DNA of 64,000 nucleotides from Bacteriovoracaceae bacterium. Its GTDB lineage: Bacteria > Bdellovibrionota > Bacteriovoracia > Bacteriovoracales > Bacteriovoracaceae. The stretch lies in contig JAOARC010000021.1 in assembly GCA_025210745.1 (NCBI GenBank), positions 1 to 64,000 of the forward strand, in the 5' to 3' direction. Under the pieces are notes generated by a model. The model did no database searches. It had not been told where the DNA came from and saw only the letters and a list, made by a program, of their open reading frames with translations. The position numbers were made by a program, and so were the translations under genes. Positions 1 to 7,730 of this stretch are shown here, one piece after another; the stretch's first letter is position 1, and each line of letters starts with the position of its first letter.

Positions 1-1
1 G

Positions 2-124
2 AATATAAATAGGTTAATTAGAAAGACTTGGTGTACAACTAAAGACCCTACTATGTTACAAAGGCATATTGATATCTTTATTTATTATTTTAATCAGATT
101 TATCTTAAAGATGTAAGAACATAA
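2..124 (+). CDS. C-terminal end of a transposase-like protein (cut by window start)
   Basis: An open frame enters from the left edge and stops at a TAA at 122-124. The 40 visible residues include RLIRKTWCTTKD and RHIDIFIYYFNQIY. This basic R-K-T-x-C stretch followed by a helix ending in Y-x-N resembles the C-terminus of IS1-like or related DDE transposases, which often end with RRKT-x-C-x-S-K plus a W/Y-N helix. The gene converges on the phosphoesterase gene to its right. Nothing upstream is visible, so whether the element is intact or a relic cannot be judged, and no terminal inverted repeat was identified. The family assignment is inference from a short tail. Confidence 0.4.
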   Translation, partial: NINRLIRKTWCTTKDPTMLQRHIDIFIYYFNQIYLKDVRT

Positions 125-138
125 GTTTAGTCGGTCAG

Positions 139-1512
139 TTACCGAGGTTTAAACGAATTTATACAATTAAGAAAATCTAAAGAAATAAAGTGAGCAGGTA
201 TTGCTTGGATTTTATTTTGTGAGTTTTTGAATACTTCTTTAAAATAATAGTTCTTTTCTCTTTTAACAAGATAATATTCACGATTTGAAACTCCCGCAAT
301 ATGGTATTCTTGCGATAGTTTTCCTAAAGGAGAGCTTTTATCATTTGGATCGAAAATAAAATTAATTTTTCTTTCATTATGAGTTAAACCTTCAATGTGA
401 AACTTTCCATCTTTTATAATTAGAGAAGACTTTATGCCATTTTTTGTATAAGAGGTATCTGCCATTAAATACGAAAAACCATTATCATTTTTCATAACAA
501 GAGGAATTGTTGCAGCAGGGGAGTGTCCTTGAACTACAGTTGTAATGTTTTGCTTTATAAGTAAGTTTTGTATCTCATCTGGAGGTAATCTATAGTTATT
601 TCCATTTTTATATTTTCGAGGATAAATGACACTTTTATTATTAAATATTATTTTATTGTTCTTATGATCCCAAAAGGCATCACCATATTCTATAATTTTA
701 CTTTTTAGTTTTATATTTTCAGACAGAGAGTTAATTTCGCTTTTGGCCCACTTATTTAAGTCTTGAGACCATTTTTCTATATTAGAAACTTTCTTTTTTA
801 GATCTGGAATATAACCTAAGTTCTCTTTAGTAAGACCTCCATGTATGAATAATATCTTGTGATTTCCACTTTTTTCTATATGAGAAATTTGGCTGTTTCT
901 GAGATATTTCCAAAAGTCGCTATTTTTATTGTCTAGCATTTCAAAATAGTTTTCTGATGCTTCTAGCATAGTTATTTTTTTGCCCAAAGTATTTTCTAGT
1001 TCTTCTTTATGAGCTTGAAGAGCAACATGGCAGTTTAGTTCTTGTAAGGAATATGTCATTTTTGTTTCCATGTCATCAAACTTCTTTAAGTTAAGGTCAT
1101 GAAGCTCGTCTGCGGTTAAGTGAGTTTTTTTTGTTGCAATATATCCCTGTAACCATTGTTTATATTTTATATTAGATAAATCTAATTCTTTGATCATTGG
1201 GATGATTTTAAGTTTGTTAAGATCTCTATTGCCAAGAATAAGATGAACTTTATCCGGATGTTTTTGTTTTAAATTTAAAAGAAGTTTTCTGAGTCTTATA
1301 GAGTGATTTCCTCTGTCAGTTAGATCTCCTCCAAAGATAAGTTTTGTTTTTTTATGAGTAAAGTCTATTCCATCACTAGTATATTCAATAAAGCCTTTGT
1401 TTATAAATGTCTGCAGCTTTTCAAACCTTCCTTCTATATCTGTTAGGTATAAAACGCTTTGAGCGTGTAAAGAAAAGCAAATAGAAATATAGGTCAACAA
1501 GACAAGTTTCAT
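139..1512 (-). CDS. Secreted calcineurin-like metallophosphoesterase
   Basis: Predicted exported phosphoesterase, 457 aa. Residues 1-18 form a Sec signal peptide (hydrophobic, ending in LHAQS). The metallophosphoesterase motifs follow in order: D25 in YLTDIEG, GGDLTDRG at 61-68 (metal-binding Asp), GNRD at 94-97, an IHGG segment in the middle and QGHSP toward the C-terminus. Together these supply the two-metal site typical of PPP/calcineurin-like phosphatases. A long insertion, rich in charged helices, lies between GNRD and IHGG. The substrate cannot be told from sequence; such enzymes act on phosphoproteins, nucleotides or phosphodiesters, here probably in the periplasm. It stands alone, 65 bp from the start of the next reverse-strand gene's 3' end. 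Confidence 0.8.
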   Translation of the reverse strand: MKLVLLTYISICFSLHAQSVLYLTDIEGRFEKLQTFINKGFIEYTSDGIDFTHKKTKLIFGGDLTDRGNHSIRLRKLLLNLKQKHPDKVHLILGNRDLNKLKIIPMIKELDLSNIKYKQWLQGYIATKKTHLTADELHDLNLKKFDDMETKMTYSLQELNCHVALQAHKEELENTLGKKITMLEASENYFEMLDNKNSDFWKYLRNSQISHIEKSGNHKILFIHGGLTKENLGYIPDLKKKVSNIEKWSQDLNKWAKSEINSLSENIKLKSKIIEYGDAFWDHKNNKIIFNNKSVIYPRKYKNGNNYRLPPDEIQNLLIKQNITTVVQGHSPAATIPLVMKNDNGFSYLMADTSYTKNGIKSSLIIKDGKFHIEGLTHNERKINFIFDPNDKSSPLGKLSQEYHIAGVSNREYYLVKREKNYYFKEVFKNSQNKIQAIPAHFISLDFLNCINSFKPR

Positions 1513-1577
1513 TGTCTAACTTATCGATATTATTAGGCGAGAACTTGAAAAATAAATAATAAAATATAGATCAAATA

Positions 1578-2195
1578 TTACTTTTTATCAGTTAGTTTCT
1601 TTCTTTGGCTAAGTGTTCGATAATTCATTATTTCTAGAACTTCCAAAAGGTGCTCTTTTGCTTTAGAGTTTCCTTCAATAATTTCTAGGGCATGAGCAAT
1701 TGCTTCTAAGGTACATACACCAGTATCTTCTTTTTGAGCCCTAAGCTTATATTTACTAATAATTTTCTGGTTAATATGTACCATTTGCATTTGATTTAAG
1801 GTGGGTTCTCTTTTGTGAAATTTCTTTGCCTGTCTCCAGGTAGCATCAGGAACTACAAGCTCTACTGGTTTATCTAATCCATCTATAAATTCCTTGGATA
1901 GCTCAATAGAGTTTTCACTAGGGTATAGAAAGAGTTGTGTATGATTCTTACTGGGAATATAGGTTTTTTCAAAATCTATTTCATTTACAGATCCTCTTAT
2001 ATAAAAGGCAGCATCCTGTAGACAATAAGTCGCTATTCGTCCTGTATTTGATGATAAAGGCATTTCTTTTATATGAATGATCACACTTAATTTAGAAACT
2101 GTTTTAATTGGTTTGAATGTATTACAAAAACAAAGATCTAAGTTTATCCTACATTTAGGACATCTGTTAATGTGACTTGATCTTCTGGTTGCCAC
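1578..2195 (-). CDS. DTW-domain tRNA-uridine aminocarboxypropyltransferase-like protein
   Basis: Member of the DTW family (YfiP/TapT type), whose characterised members transfer the aminocarboxypropyl group of S-adenosylmethionine to uridine in tRNA (acp3U). The N-terminus has the zinc-knuckle cysteines C12, C15, C22 and C24, and the name motif appears as D-A-T-W at 117-120 (DxTW is the usual form). Length 205 aa is normal for the family. The start is GTG, overlapping the TAG stop of hflC by one base (TAGTG), so it is translationally coupled as the third gene of hflK-hflC-DTW. A second, divergent DTW gene lies at 8995-9567, so the genome keeps at least two paralogues. Confidence 0.8.
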   Translation of the reverse strand: MATRRSSHINRCPKCRINLDLCFCNTFKPIKTVSKLSVIIHIKEMPLSSNTGRIATYCLQDAAFYIRGSVNEIDFEKTYIPSKNHTQLFLYPSENSIELSKEFIDGLDKPVELVVPDATWRQAKKFHKREPTLNQMQMVHINQKIISKYKLRAQKEDTGVCTLEAIAHALEIIEGNSKAKEHLLEVLEIMNYRTLSQRKKLTDKK

Positions 2196-3166
2196 TATTT
2201 AAAAAACTTAAAAAACTCACTGTCACTAGAGAGTATAAATTTAGAGTTGTTATTCATCGTTTTCTTGTAAACCTCCATGCTTTTCATAAAATCATAGAAC
2301 TTTGGGTCAAGTTTTAAGCTTTTTGCATATATAGCAGCAGCTTTTCCTTGTGCTCGACCTTTAATTTCTTGAGCTTTTCTATAGGCTTTTGACTGTATTC
2401 TTTTTAAGTCTTTTGAAAGGCGTCCTTCAATTTTGGCTTTTTCTCCTTTTCCAATAGATCTTATTTTTTGTGCTATTCTTTGCCTTTCGGATATCATTCT
2501 TTCGTAGACTTTTCTTTCAACTGAAGACTCATAAGAAATTCTTCTTAATTGTACATCAATAATTTCAATTCCAAGAGCTTTACATTCAGCAGATGCTTTT
2601 GTTGCAATCATTTTAGAGAGTTCTTCTCTGCCAACTTCAATAGCTTCAATTTCACCAGCAATTTCCTCTTCTAGTATGGCCTTACCATCACTTTTTTTCT
2701 TTTCGATTTCTGCTTTTTTAAATTGTATATTTTTCAGAATTTCATTTGAATCTCTAACTGCTTCAACAAGATTATGACTTGATATAACATCTCTTGTATG
2801 TCCATCAAGAATAGTATCTAGTCTTGCTTTAGCACCTTTTTCATTTTGTACCGTCTGGATAAACTTTAAAGCGTCAATAATTTTCCATCTAGCGGTAGTA
2901 TCAACTTTGATATATTTCTTATCTTTAGTGGGGATTTGATTTGGGTAGCCATCCCAGTTTAAAATTCTTTTATCAATATATCTAACATCATGAATAAAGG
3001 GCTTTTTAAAATGAAGTCCAGCATAAGTGATTGGAGCTCCAATAGGTTTTCCAAATTCTGTTACAATAGCCTGCTTTCCTTCGCTAAGAATATAAAAGCT
3101 ATTAAAAACTCCGACCACTGAAAGAAATATAATTATAGATAAAGTTGTTATTGATTTATTATTCAT
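2195..3166 (-). CDS. hflC: HflC-like SPFH-domain membrane protein
   Basis: Partner of HflK in the SPFH complex that surrounds and modulates the membrane protease FtsH. It is 323 aa with one N-terminal membrane anchor (residues about 7-28) followed by the SPFH/band-7 domain, beginning with the typical E-G-K-Q-A-I-V-T-x-F-G-K-P string. A long helical region rich in A, E and K (about 150-290) follows. Its start overlaps the end of hflK by 8 bp, the standard hflK-hflC order. The distal DTW gene overlaps its stop codon. The gene symbol rests on the pairing and order as well as on the domain. Confidence 0.88.
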   Translation of the reverse strand: MNNKSITTLSIIIFLSVVGVFNSFYILSEGKQAIVTEFGKPIGAPITYAGLHFKKPFIHDVRYIDKRILNWDGYPNQIPTKDKKYIKVDTTARWKIIDALKFIQTVQNEKGAKARLDTILDGHTRDVISSHNLVEAVRDSNEILKNIQFKKAEIEKKKSDGKAILEEEIAGEIEAIEVGREELSKMIATKASAECKALGIEIIDVQLRRISYESSVERKVYERMISERQRIAQKIRSIGKGEKAKIEGRLSKDLKRIQSKAYRKAQEIKGRAQGKAAAIYAKSLKLDPKFYDFMKSMEVYKKTMNNNSKFILSSDSEFFKFFK

Positions 3167-4148
3167 TTTTTAAACCTTTGTTAAAAATAGGTAAGAGCCC
3201 TTTTACTTTTGGGTCGACGATTGTGATATTTTCCATATTGGCATAAATGCTCTCCATTGTTTCTAGAAAAATTCTTTTTTTAGTAATTTTAGGAGCTTTT
3301 CTATACTCTGTGTAAAGAGATTGAAACTGATTAGCATCACCATAAGCTTTGTTGATGAGCTCTTCTGAGTATGCTTCAGCTTCACTAATCATTTTATTTG
3401 CTTTTCCTTTAGCTTCAGGAATAATTTTATTATAGTTTTCCTCGGCCTGGTTAATCATTTTTTCTTGTTCTTGTTTAGCAGCATTAACATCATTAAAGGA
3501 TGCTTGAACTATGTGAGGAGGATTTACATCTTGAAGTTTTATTGACTTTATTGTGATTCCAAGATCATATTTATTTAAAATTTCTTGCATAAGAATTTTT
3601 GCTTTTGTTGCGATTTCAACTCTACCAGTTGTAAGTACGTCGGTTACCAGTTTGTCTCCAACAACTCGTCTCATTATTGATTCAGAAACATCTCTTATAT
3701 TTGCAATTGGATCGCTTGTTTTGAATAAAAATTTAAATGGGTCCGTTATTTGAAATTGAACAACCCATTCAACATCTGCAACATTCAAATCTCCTGTAAG
3801 CATAAGAGATTCATTATCAAATGCATTTGAGCTATATGAACTTCTTTTGTTAAATGATGTTTGTGTGGTTCTAAATCCAAATTCTGCTTGATGTACAATT
3901 CTTGTTTTTACTTTTGTTACAGAGTCAATTCCAAAAGGTATTTTAAAGTGTAAACCAGGAGGAGTTGTTTTTAAGTATCTTCCTAGTCTTATAACAACAG
4001 CTTCTTCATCTGGCTCTACTGTATAATACGAAGTAAAAGAGAATACGATAAGAATAACTATTGTACTTATAAGAAATAGAGAACTTTTTATTTTTTTAAA
4101 AGATTCTTTTAGTTTGTAGAGTTCATAGTTCATTTGATTGTTTTGCAT
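3159..4148 (-). CDS. hflK: HflK-like SPFH-domain membrane protein
   Basis: First gene of the hflK-hflC-DTW operon; forms the HflKC assembly that regulates FtsH in the inner membrane. 329 aa. A short cytoplasmic lead is followed by a membrane segment (about 23-43) and then the SPFH domain with the HflK-type sequence VEPDEEAVVIRLGRY and PPGLHFKIPF. The Gly/Pro-rich cytoplasmic N-terminal region of enterobacterial HflK is absent, as in many other phyla. The start is supported by GGAGC at 4156-4160, seven bases before the ATG. A promoter at 4176-4204 lies immediately downstream of a terminator, so hflK appears to be transcribed independently of the small RNA-like unit above it. Confidence 0.88.
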   Translation of the reverse strand: MQNNQMNYELYKLKESFKKIKSSLFLISTIVILIVFSFTSYYTVEPDEEAVVIRLGRYLKTTPPGLHFKIPFGIDSVTKVKTRIVHQAEFGFRTTQTSFNKRSSYSSNAFDNESLMLTGDLNVADVEWVVQFQITDPFKFLFKTSDPIANIRDVSESIMRRVVGDKLVTDVLTTGRVEIATKAKILMQEILNKYDLGITIKSIKLQDVNPPHIVQASFNDVNAAKQEQEKMINQAEENYNKIIPEAKGKANKMISEAEAYSEELINKAYGDANQFQSLYTEYRKAPKITKKRIFLETMESIYANMENITIVDPKVKGLLPIFNKGLKNE

Positions 4149-4175
4149 ATTTGTAGCTCCAGAAGTGTTTGAGTT

Positions 4176-4204
4176 ATTTTATGTTTAGAAAGGCTTACTG
4201 ACAA
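4176..4204 (-). promoter_or_regulatory. Predicted sigma-70 type promoter of hflKC
   Basis: On the reverse strand TTGTCA (4199-4204) and TAAAAT (4176-4181) are separated by exactly 17 bp. This predicts a start about 20 bp before hflK, just clear of the terminator at 4203-4233. It is a sequence match only. Confidence 0.5.
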
Positions 4205-4233
4205 AAAAAAAGCCAAAGAATAAATCTTTGGCT
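4203..4233 (-). terminator. Intrinsic terminator ending the RNA unit upstream of hflK
   Basis: Reverse strand AGCCAAAG (4226-4233), loop ATTTATT, CTTTGGCT (4211-4218), then nine T residues. This is an 8-bp stem with a strong U tract. There is no reverse-strand gene above it (the next gene, at 4367, points the other way), so it can only end a transcript that starts in this same intergenic region. Confidence 0.75.
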
Positions 4234-4283
4234 AATTTACAATAAAGAGAGGGAGAGAGAATACAAATAAATTGTATCTTTCT
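4203..4283 (-). ncRNA. Candidate small RNA of about 80 nt upstream of hflK
   Basis: Predicted from a complete transcription unit without a gene: promoter 4290-4318, expected start near 4283, terminator 4203-4233. The RNA would fold as a short 5' hairpin (ATACAA paired with TTGTAT around 4261-4276), then an unpaired pyrimidine tract CTCTCTCCCTCTCT (about 4245-4259), then the terminator hairpin. This layout (5' hairpin, C/U-rich seed, terminator) is what many trans-acting small RNAs that bind Shine-Dalgarno sequences look like. It could instead be a terminated leader of hflK. No known RNA family is recognised. Confidence 0.5.
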
Positions 4284-4289
4284 TGGTGT

Positions 4290-4318
4290 TTTATACTGAG
4301 TAGTACTCAGTAGGTCAA
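4290..4318 (-). promoter_or_regulatory. Promoter with a 19-bp palindromic operator across the spacer
   Basis: Reverse strand TTGACC (4313-4318), 17-bp spacer, TATAAA (4290-4295). The sequence TACTGAGTAGTACTCAGTA at 4294-4312 is a perfect 9-1-9 inverted repeat covering the whole spacer and the edge of the -10 box, so a bound regulator would block polymerase. It contains two TAC-N3-GTA half-patterns, the core of the TTAC-N3-GTAA LexA box, but lacks the outer bases. The lexA promoter region shares the start TTGACCTAC. Which regulator binds is not known. Confidence 0.6.
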
Positions 4319-4366
4319 TAAAAATTATGAATAATATGTAAAAAGGTAAGACTAAGGGTATCATTT

Positions 4367-4792
4367 TTGGTAAAAGTACATTTAATGAATGAAAAATTAA
4401 AGAAATACATTGTATCGCGTTATTACAAGGTGGCAGTTGCTCTTGCTGATAATCCGGAGGGCCTTAAATACAAAATTTCTAAGATTAAAGAAAAGCTTTC
4501 TAAGTCTTCTATTTCATCAACTTTAGGTAATTATTTAGATGATTTTAAAAGACTTTTTAGAATGTTAGTTGCTTGGTCGAAGGCTGATTATACTGATATT
4601 TCAAAATCGTCCATTATTTATACTATCTTGTGTCTAATATATTTTCTAACTCCAACAGATTTTGTTCCTGATATTATAATCGGTTTTGGTTTCATTGATG
4701 ATATTACTGTTTTAAAATGGACATTAGATAAAATTAAAGAAGATATAGATAAGTTTAGAAAGTGGGAAGAAAAAGATGAAAGTACTAGTTAG
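4367..4792 (+). CDS. DUF1232 (YkvA-like) membrane-associated protein
   Basis: Carries a DUF1232 domain at about residues 70-125: YFLTPTDFVPDIIIGFGFIDD is the family's hallmark (P-x-D-x-x-P-D followed by G-x-x-D-D). The domain forms a hydrophobic hairpin; function is unknown. 141 aa from a TTG start at 4367, which has AAGGG eight bases upstream. An ATG at 4385 is an alternative but has no good ribosome-binding site. Its 3' end overlaps the next lipoprotein gene by 17 bp, so the two are probably co-transcribed with the nitroreductase gene. It shares its upstream region divergently with the small RNA promoter. Confidence 0.75.
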   Translation: MVKVHLMNEKLKKYIVSRYYKVAVALADNPEGLKYKISKIKEKLSKSSISSTLGNYLDDFKRLFRMLVAWSKADYTDISKSSIIYTILCLIYFLTPTDFVPDIIIGFGFIDDITVLKWTLDKIKEDIDKFRKWEEKDESTS

Positions 4793-5360
4793 TTATTTAC
4801 TTTTTTTAGTGTTTGTTTCATGTGCATCAAAACAAATTATTATTGATAAGAGCTTTAAGCCATTTGAGGAGTTTTCTCAGGTTACAAAAGTTAATGTTAT
4901 TACAGCAGACTTAAATATTATAAGCGTAGAGGATCAAAGCTCTATGAACGATTATATTGGTGAGGGATTAACTGGAGTCTATTTTTCAAAAACTCCAATT
5001 GCTTTTGAGAAAAATAAAAATGATTTTGTTAAAGAGTATTTCAAGAATGCTTTAAGACAAAGAAATATAAGTCTTAGTGATTCTTCTTCTAATAATTTGA
5101 ATATCACTATTAATAAATTATGGGTTACGGAGCTTATAGAAAAATACCAGGGTGAAAGAGCTATCTGTGAAGCAAACTTTACTTTTGATTTGCAAATGGC
5201 AAATGGCTCGAGTTGGAATGGAACTATATGGACAAAGATCACTTCAGCGGCAGATCTTGGAGATGGAACAGATAAATTGTCGAGTACAATGTCTTCTTGT
5301 ATGAATCAGATTGTTGAAAAGTTAATGACTAAAAACCAGTTTATACAAAACTTGAGGTAG
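4776..5360 (+). CDS. Predicted lipoprotein, possibly YajG-like
   Basis: 194 aa with a lipoprotein signal: hydrophobic residues 3-14 and lipobox V-S-C-A with Cys at 16. The mature part mixes beta strands and a central helix (F-V-K-E-Y-F-K-N-A-L), ending in a conserved-looking Cys-containing helix. The arrangement of an early V-x-D motif, a central helix and a strand-rich second half recalls YajG/DUF lipoproteins, but no diagnostic motif was seen, so function is open. It overlaps the DUF1232 gene by 17 bp and is followed after 2 bp by the nitroreductase gene. Confidence 0.6.
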   Translation: MKVLVSYLLFLVFVSCASKQIIIDKSFKPFEEFSQVTKVNVITADLNIISVEDQSSMNDYIGEGLTGVYFSKTPIAFEKNKNDFVKEYFKNALRQRNISLSDSSSNNLNITINKLWVTELIEKYQGERAICEANFTFDLQMANGSSWNGTIWTKITSAADLGDGTDKLSSTMSSCMNQIVEKLMTKNQFIQNLR

Positions 5361-5362
5361 TA

Positions 5363-5992
5363 ATGAGTATTATAGATGATTTAAAGTGGAGATATGCGGT
5401 TAAGGAGTTTGATCCTAAGAAAAAAGTATCTAAGGAAGATTTAAATACTATTTTAGAATCTCTTCGTTTAACAGCATCGTCTTATGGCATGCAGCCCTGG
5501 GAATTTGTTGTTGTGAATAATGAAGAGTTAAAAGAACAGTTAGTAGCAGCAAGCTATAATCAAAGACAAGTAAAGGATGCTTCTGATTTAATTGTACTAT
5601 GCGCTAAAAAAAATATAGATGAAGACTTTGTCGACTTATATATTCAAGATACTGCGAACAAAAGAAATCAAAGCATAGAATCTTTAGCTGGCTTCAAAAA
5701 AATGTTAGGTTATGTTACTTCTAAAGAAGATTCTCAAAAAAAAGCGTGGGCCAAAAATCAAATCTATATAGCACTTGGTAATTTATTAACAACTTGTGCT
5801 GTTATGAAAATTGATTCATGTCCTATGGAGGGTTTTAGTCCTTCAAAATATAATGAAATTTTAGGCTTAGATAAAATAGACCTTATTCCAGTTCTTGTAT
5901 GCCCTATCGGTTATAGACTCGAGTCGGATAAATACTCTTCTTTACCTAAAGTTAGATTTAAGGCAGAGCAAGTTATTCGTTTTATTGACTAG
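5363..5992 (+). CDS. NAD(P)H-dependent nitroreductase family protein (NfsB-like)
   Basis: FMN-dependent oxidoreductase of the nitroreductase superfamily, 209 aa, the normal length. It opens with RYAVKEFDPKKKVS, the R-R-S-x-R-x-F/ R-Y-A-x-K-x-F-D pattern that contacts FMN phosphate, followed by a region 35-50 with S-S-Y-G-M-Q-P-W typical of NfsB/dihydropteridine reductase types. The central helix carries the dimer interface and the C-terminus has the G-Y-R-L-E-S-D segment. Physiological substrate unknown; members reduce quinones, nitro compounds or pteridines in the cytoplasm. It is third in the forward run and its last 11 bp overlap the convergent exported-protein gene. Confidence 0.82.
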   Translation: MSIIDDLKWRYAVKEFDPKKKVSKEDLNTILESLRLTASSYGMQPWEFVVVNNEELKEQLVAASYNQRQVKDASDLIVLCAKKNIDEDFVDLYIQDTANKRNQSIESLAGFKKMLGYVTSKEDSQKKAWAKNQIYIALGNLLTTCAVMKIDSCPMEGFSPSKYNEILGLDKIDLIPVLVCPIGYRLESDKYSSLPKVRFKAEQVIRFID

Positions 5993-6863
5993 CAGTACAC
6001 TTTGGTATTTTATTTAAGAGTCTTTTTAAAACGTAGTTTTTATTTTGCTGAATCTTTTTATATTTTGTGCTATTGGCAAATATAGCATCAACGACAACTT
6101 TTCCTGTTAAAAGGTCAGTTAATTCAATATAGCCAGAGCATAATACTTTTCCTAACTTTGGGTTACAGTCTTTTTTTATTTTAAGGCCATAACGACTAAC
6201 TTCATCTTTGGCATTAACTAGATAGTTTTTTGTTTCAAGAGAAGAAATATTCTCAATTGTTAAATCTTTATCTGCATTAAAAAGATTTACACTACATAAA
6301 CTTGGTAAACCTTCAAATCGACTTAAAACAGTTGGGCTATATCCTTTTCTAATTAAACTTCCAACTAATTCATTAGAAGCTTTATAATAATCACTTCCAT
6401 CTAGACCTAAAATTGTAAAGTATTCATGTGCTACAAGCTTAATCATTCTTAATTGATTTTGAGAGTTATTTGCTTCTTGCATTTTTAACCATTGATTTTT
6501 ATCAATAACAATCTCATCAATGCCATTATTTGTTGCTTCTCTGGTATCTCCATCATGAGCAGTGGTGAACTTTTCTTCTTTAATTATAACGTAAGAGGAA
6601 CTATCCTTATTTAACAAATTTTTAAAATCATTAAGATGTTGGCACTTATTCAGTTCTTTTTTTTGCTTGTTAAATTTTGACTGAATACATACTTCTTCCC
6701 ATATAGAGGCAATATTTTGAGCAATGATAACAAAATCTGCAGCTGCGCTAATACCTCCATTTCTACCTCTATGTTTTAGAATAATAGAGTTATCTAAGTT
6801 TATAACTTGTGCAAGAATGGAGTGTGCTATTATTGTTGTAGCAATAAATATTCTTAGGTTCAT
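5982..6863 (-). CDS. Exported protein of unknown function
   Basis: 293 aa with a Sec signal peptide (residues 1-18, ending S-I-L-A-Q). No family recognised. The mature sequence contains a short motif K-H-R-G-R-N-G-G-I near residue 30, a segment with V-A-H-E-Y-F around residue 148, where His-Glu could recall part of a zinc-protease helix but lacks the second His at the right spacing, and two Cys pairs in the C-terminal half. It lies 2 bp downstream of the TIGR02147 regulator gene on the same strand, so it is probably in an operon with it and may be its target. Confidence 0.6.
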   Translation of the reverse strand: MNLRIFIATTIIAHSILAQVINLDNSIILKHRGRNGGISAAADFVIIAQNIASIWEEVCIQSKFNKQKKELNKCQHLNDFKNLLNKDSSSYVIIKEEKFTTAHDGDTREATNNGIDEIVIDKNQWLKMQEANNSQNQLRMIKLVAHEYFTILGLDGSDYYKASNELVGSLIRKGYSPTVLSRFEGLPSLCSVNLFNADKDLTIENISSLETKNYLVNAKDEVSRYGLKIKKDCNPKLGKVLCSGYIELTDLLTGKVVVDAIFANSTKYKKIQQNKNYVLKRLLNKIPKCTASQ

Positions 6864-6865
6864 TT

Positions 6866-7663
6866 TTATATATCCTCTTTAGTTCTAGGAAACATTTGCA
6901 TGCAAAATTCGTACACTTGTGTCTTTTCACCATCTTTTAAAAATTCTTCAAGTTCATCTTGAAAACGCTCGATCATTTTTTTTACTTGTGGAATTTTTTT
7001 ATGATCTACAGCTAGTGTCATAAATGAGAAATCTCTTCTTTCTATGCTTTGAGTTTGTAGTGCTAGATGTGCAGCATCTAGGTTTTCACCATGTCTTCTT
7101 TTAAGGGACGTATTTGGAATATCCATTGTTGTATCGAGTTCAATATCTTCATAGATGATATTTCCACTTTTATCAAATGATAGATAGCCTAATCTTAAAA
7201 GTCTCTCGAAGCATTCTTTGACTTTACTCGCTGTTGTATTTAACTTCCTCGCAATCCACTCATAGTCTTTTTTAAAGTCTTTTGTTTCAACTAGACATAA
7301 AATGGCATAGTAATGCCAATCTGCAACAAGAAAGTACTGATCATCTTGTAAATGAACTTTTTTTCTTAAGTTAAGATGTTCACTTTTTATTGGTAATCTA
7401 TTTTTTTCAATATTAATTTTTTTTATCAACTCATTATATTGCGAAGGTGAAAAAGAAAGTTTGATGGCTAGTTTTTTTATCATTTTTTCTGACAAAACTC
7501 TTTTTCCATTTAAAAATTCACTTAATGAAGCTGGAGATATCTCAAGAAGTCTAGCAAAAGCACGTAGAGAAAATGAAGAGTTTTTAAGCTTTAGTTCATC
7601 AAGCTTTTCTCTTAATGTTTTTTGTAGATAAATTTGTGCTTCCATATAAATACTGTATAGCAT
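6866..7663 (-). CDS. TIGR02147/DUF4423 family transcriptional regulator
   Basis: 265 aa. The N-terminal 60 residues form a helix-turn-helix (F-S-L-R-A-F-A-R-L-L-E-I-S-P-A-S-L-S-E-F-L-N-G), and the rest is the DUF4423 domain with the characteristic segment D-W-H-Y-Y-A-I near residue 115, a winged-helix-like stretch (A-R-K-L-N-T-T-A-S-K-V), and the end Q-M-F-P. The family is abundant in Fibrobacter and Bdellovibrionota and is presumed regulatory; ligands are unknown. Two starts are possible: 7663 or an in-frame ATG at 7645. The next gene starts 2 bp after its stop. Confidence 0.8.
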   Translation of the reverse strand: MLYSIYMEAQIYLQKTLREKLDELKLKNSSFSLRAFARLLEISPASLSEFLNGKRVLSEKMIKKLAIKLSFSPSQYNELIKKINIEKNRLPIKSEHLNLRKKVHLQDDQYFLVADWHYYAILCLVETKDFKKDYEWIARKLNTTASKVKECFERLLRLGYLSFDKSGNIIYEDIELDTTMDIPNTSLKRRHGENLDAAHLALQTQSIERRDFSFMTLAVDHKKIPQVKKMIERFQDELEEFLKDGEKTQVYEFCMQMFPRTKEDI

Positions 7664-7730
7664 TAAAAATGATTATTTTTTAATAAAACTTATAAGATAA
7701 GAAGAATTTACAGAGCTAAAGAATTAGTAT

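Noticed and set aside
5982..6863. Zinc protease suggested by V-A-H-E-Y-F
   Set aside because: No second histidine at HExxH spacing (the sequence is H-E-Y-F-T), so the zinc site cannot form as written.
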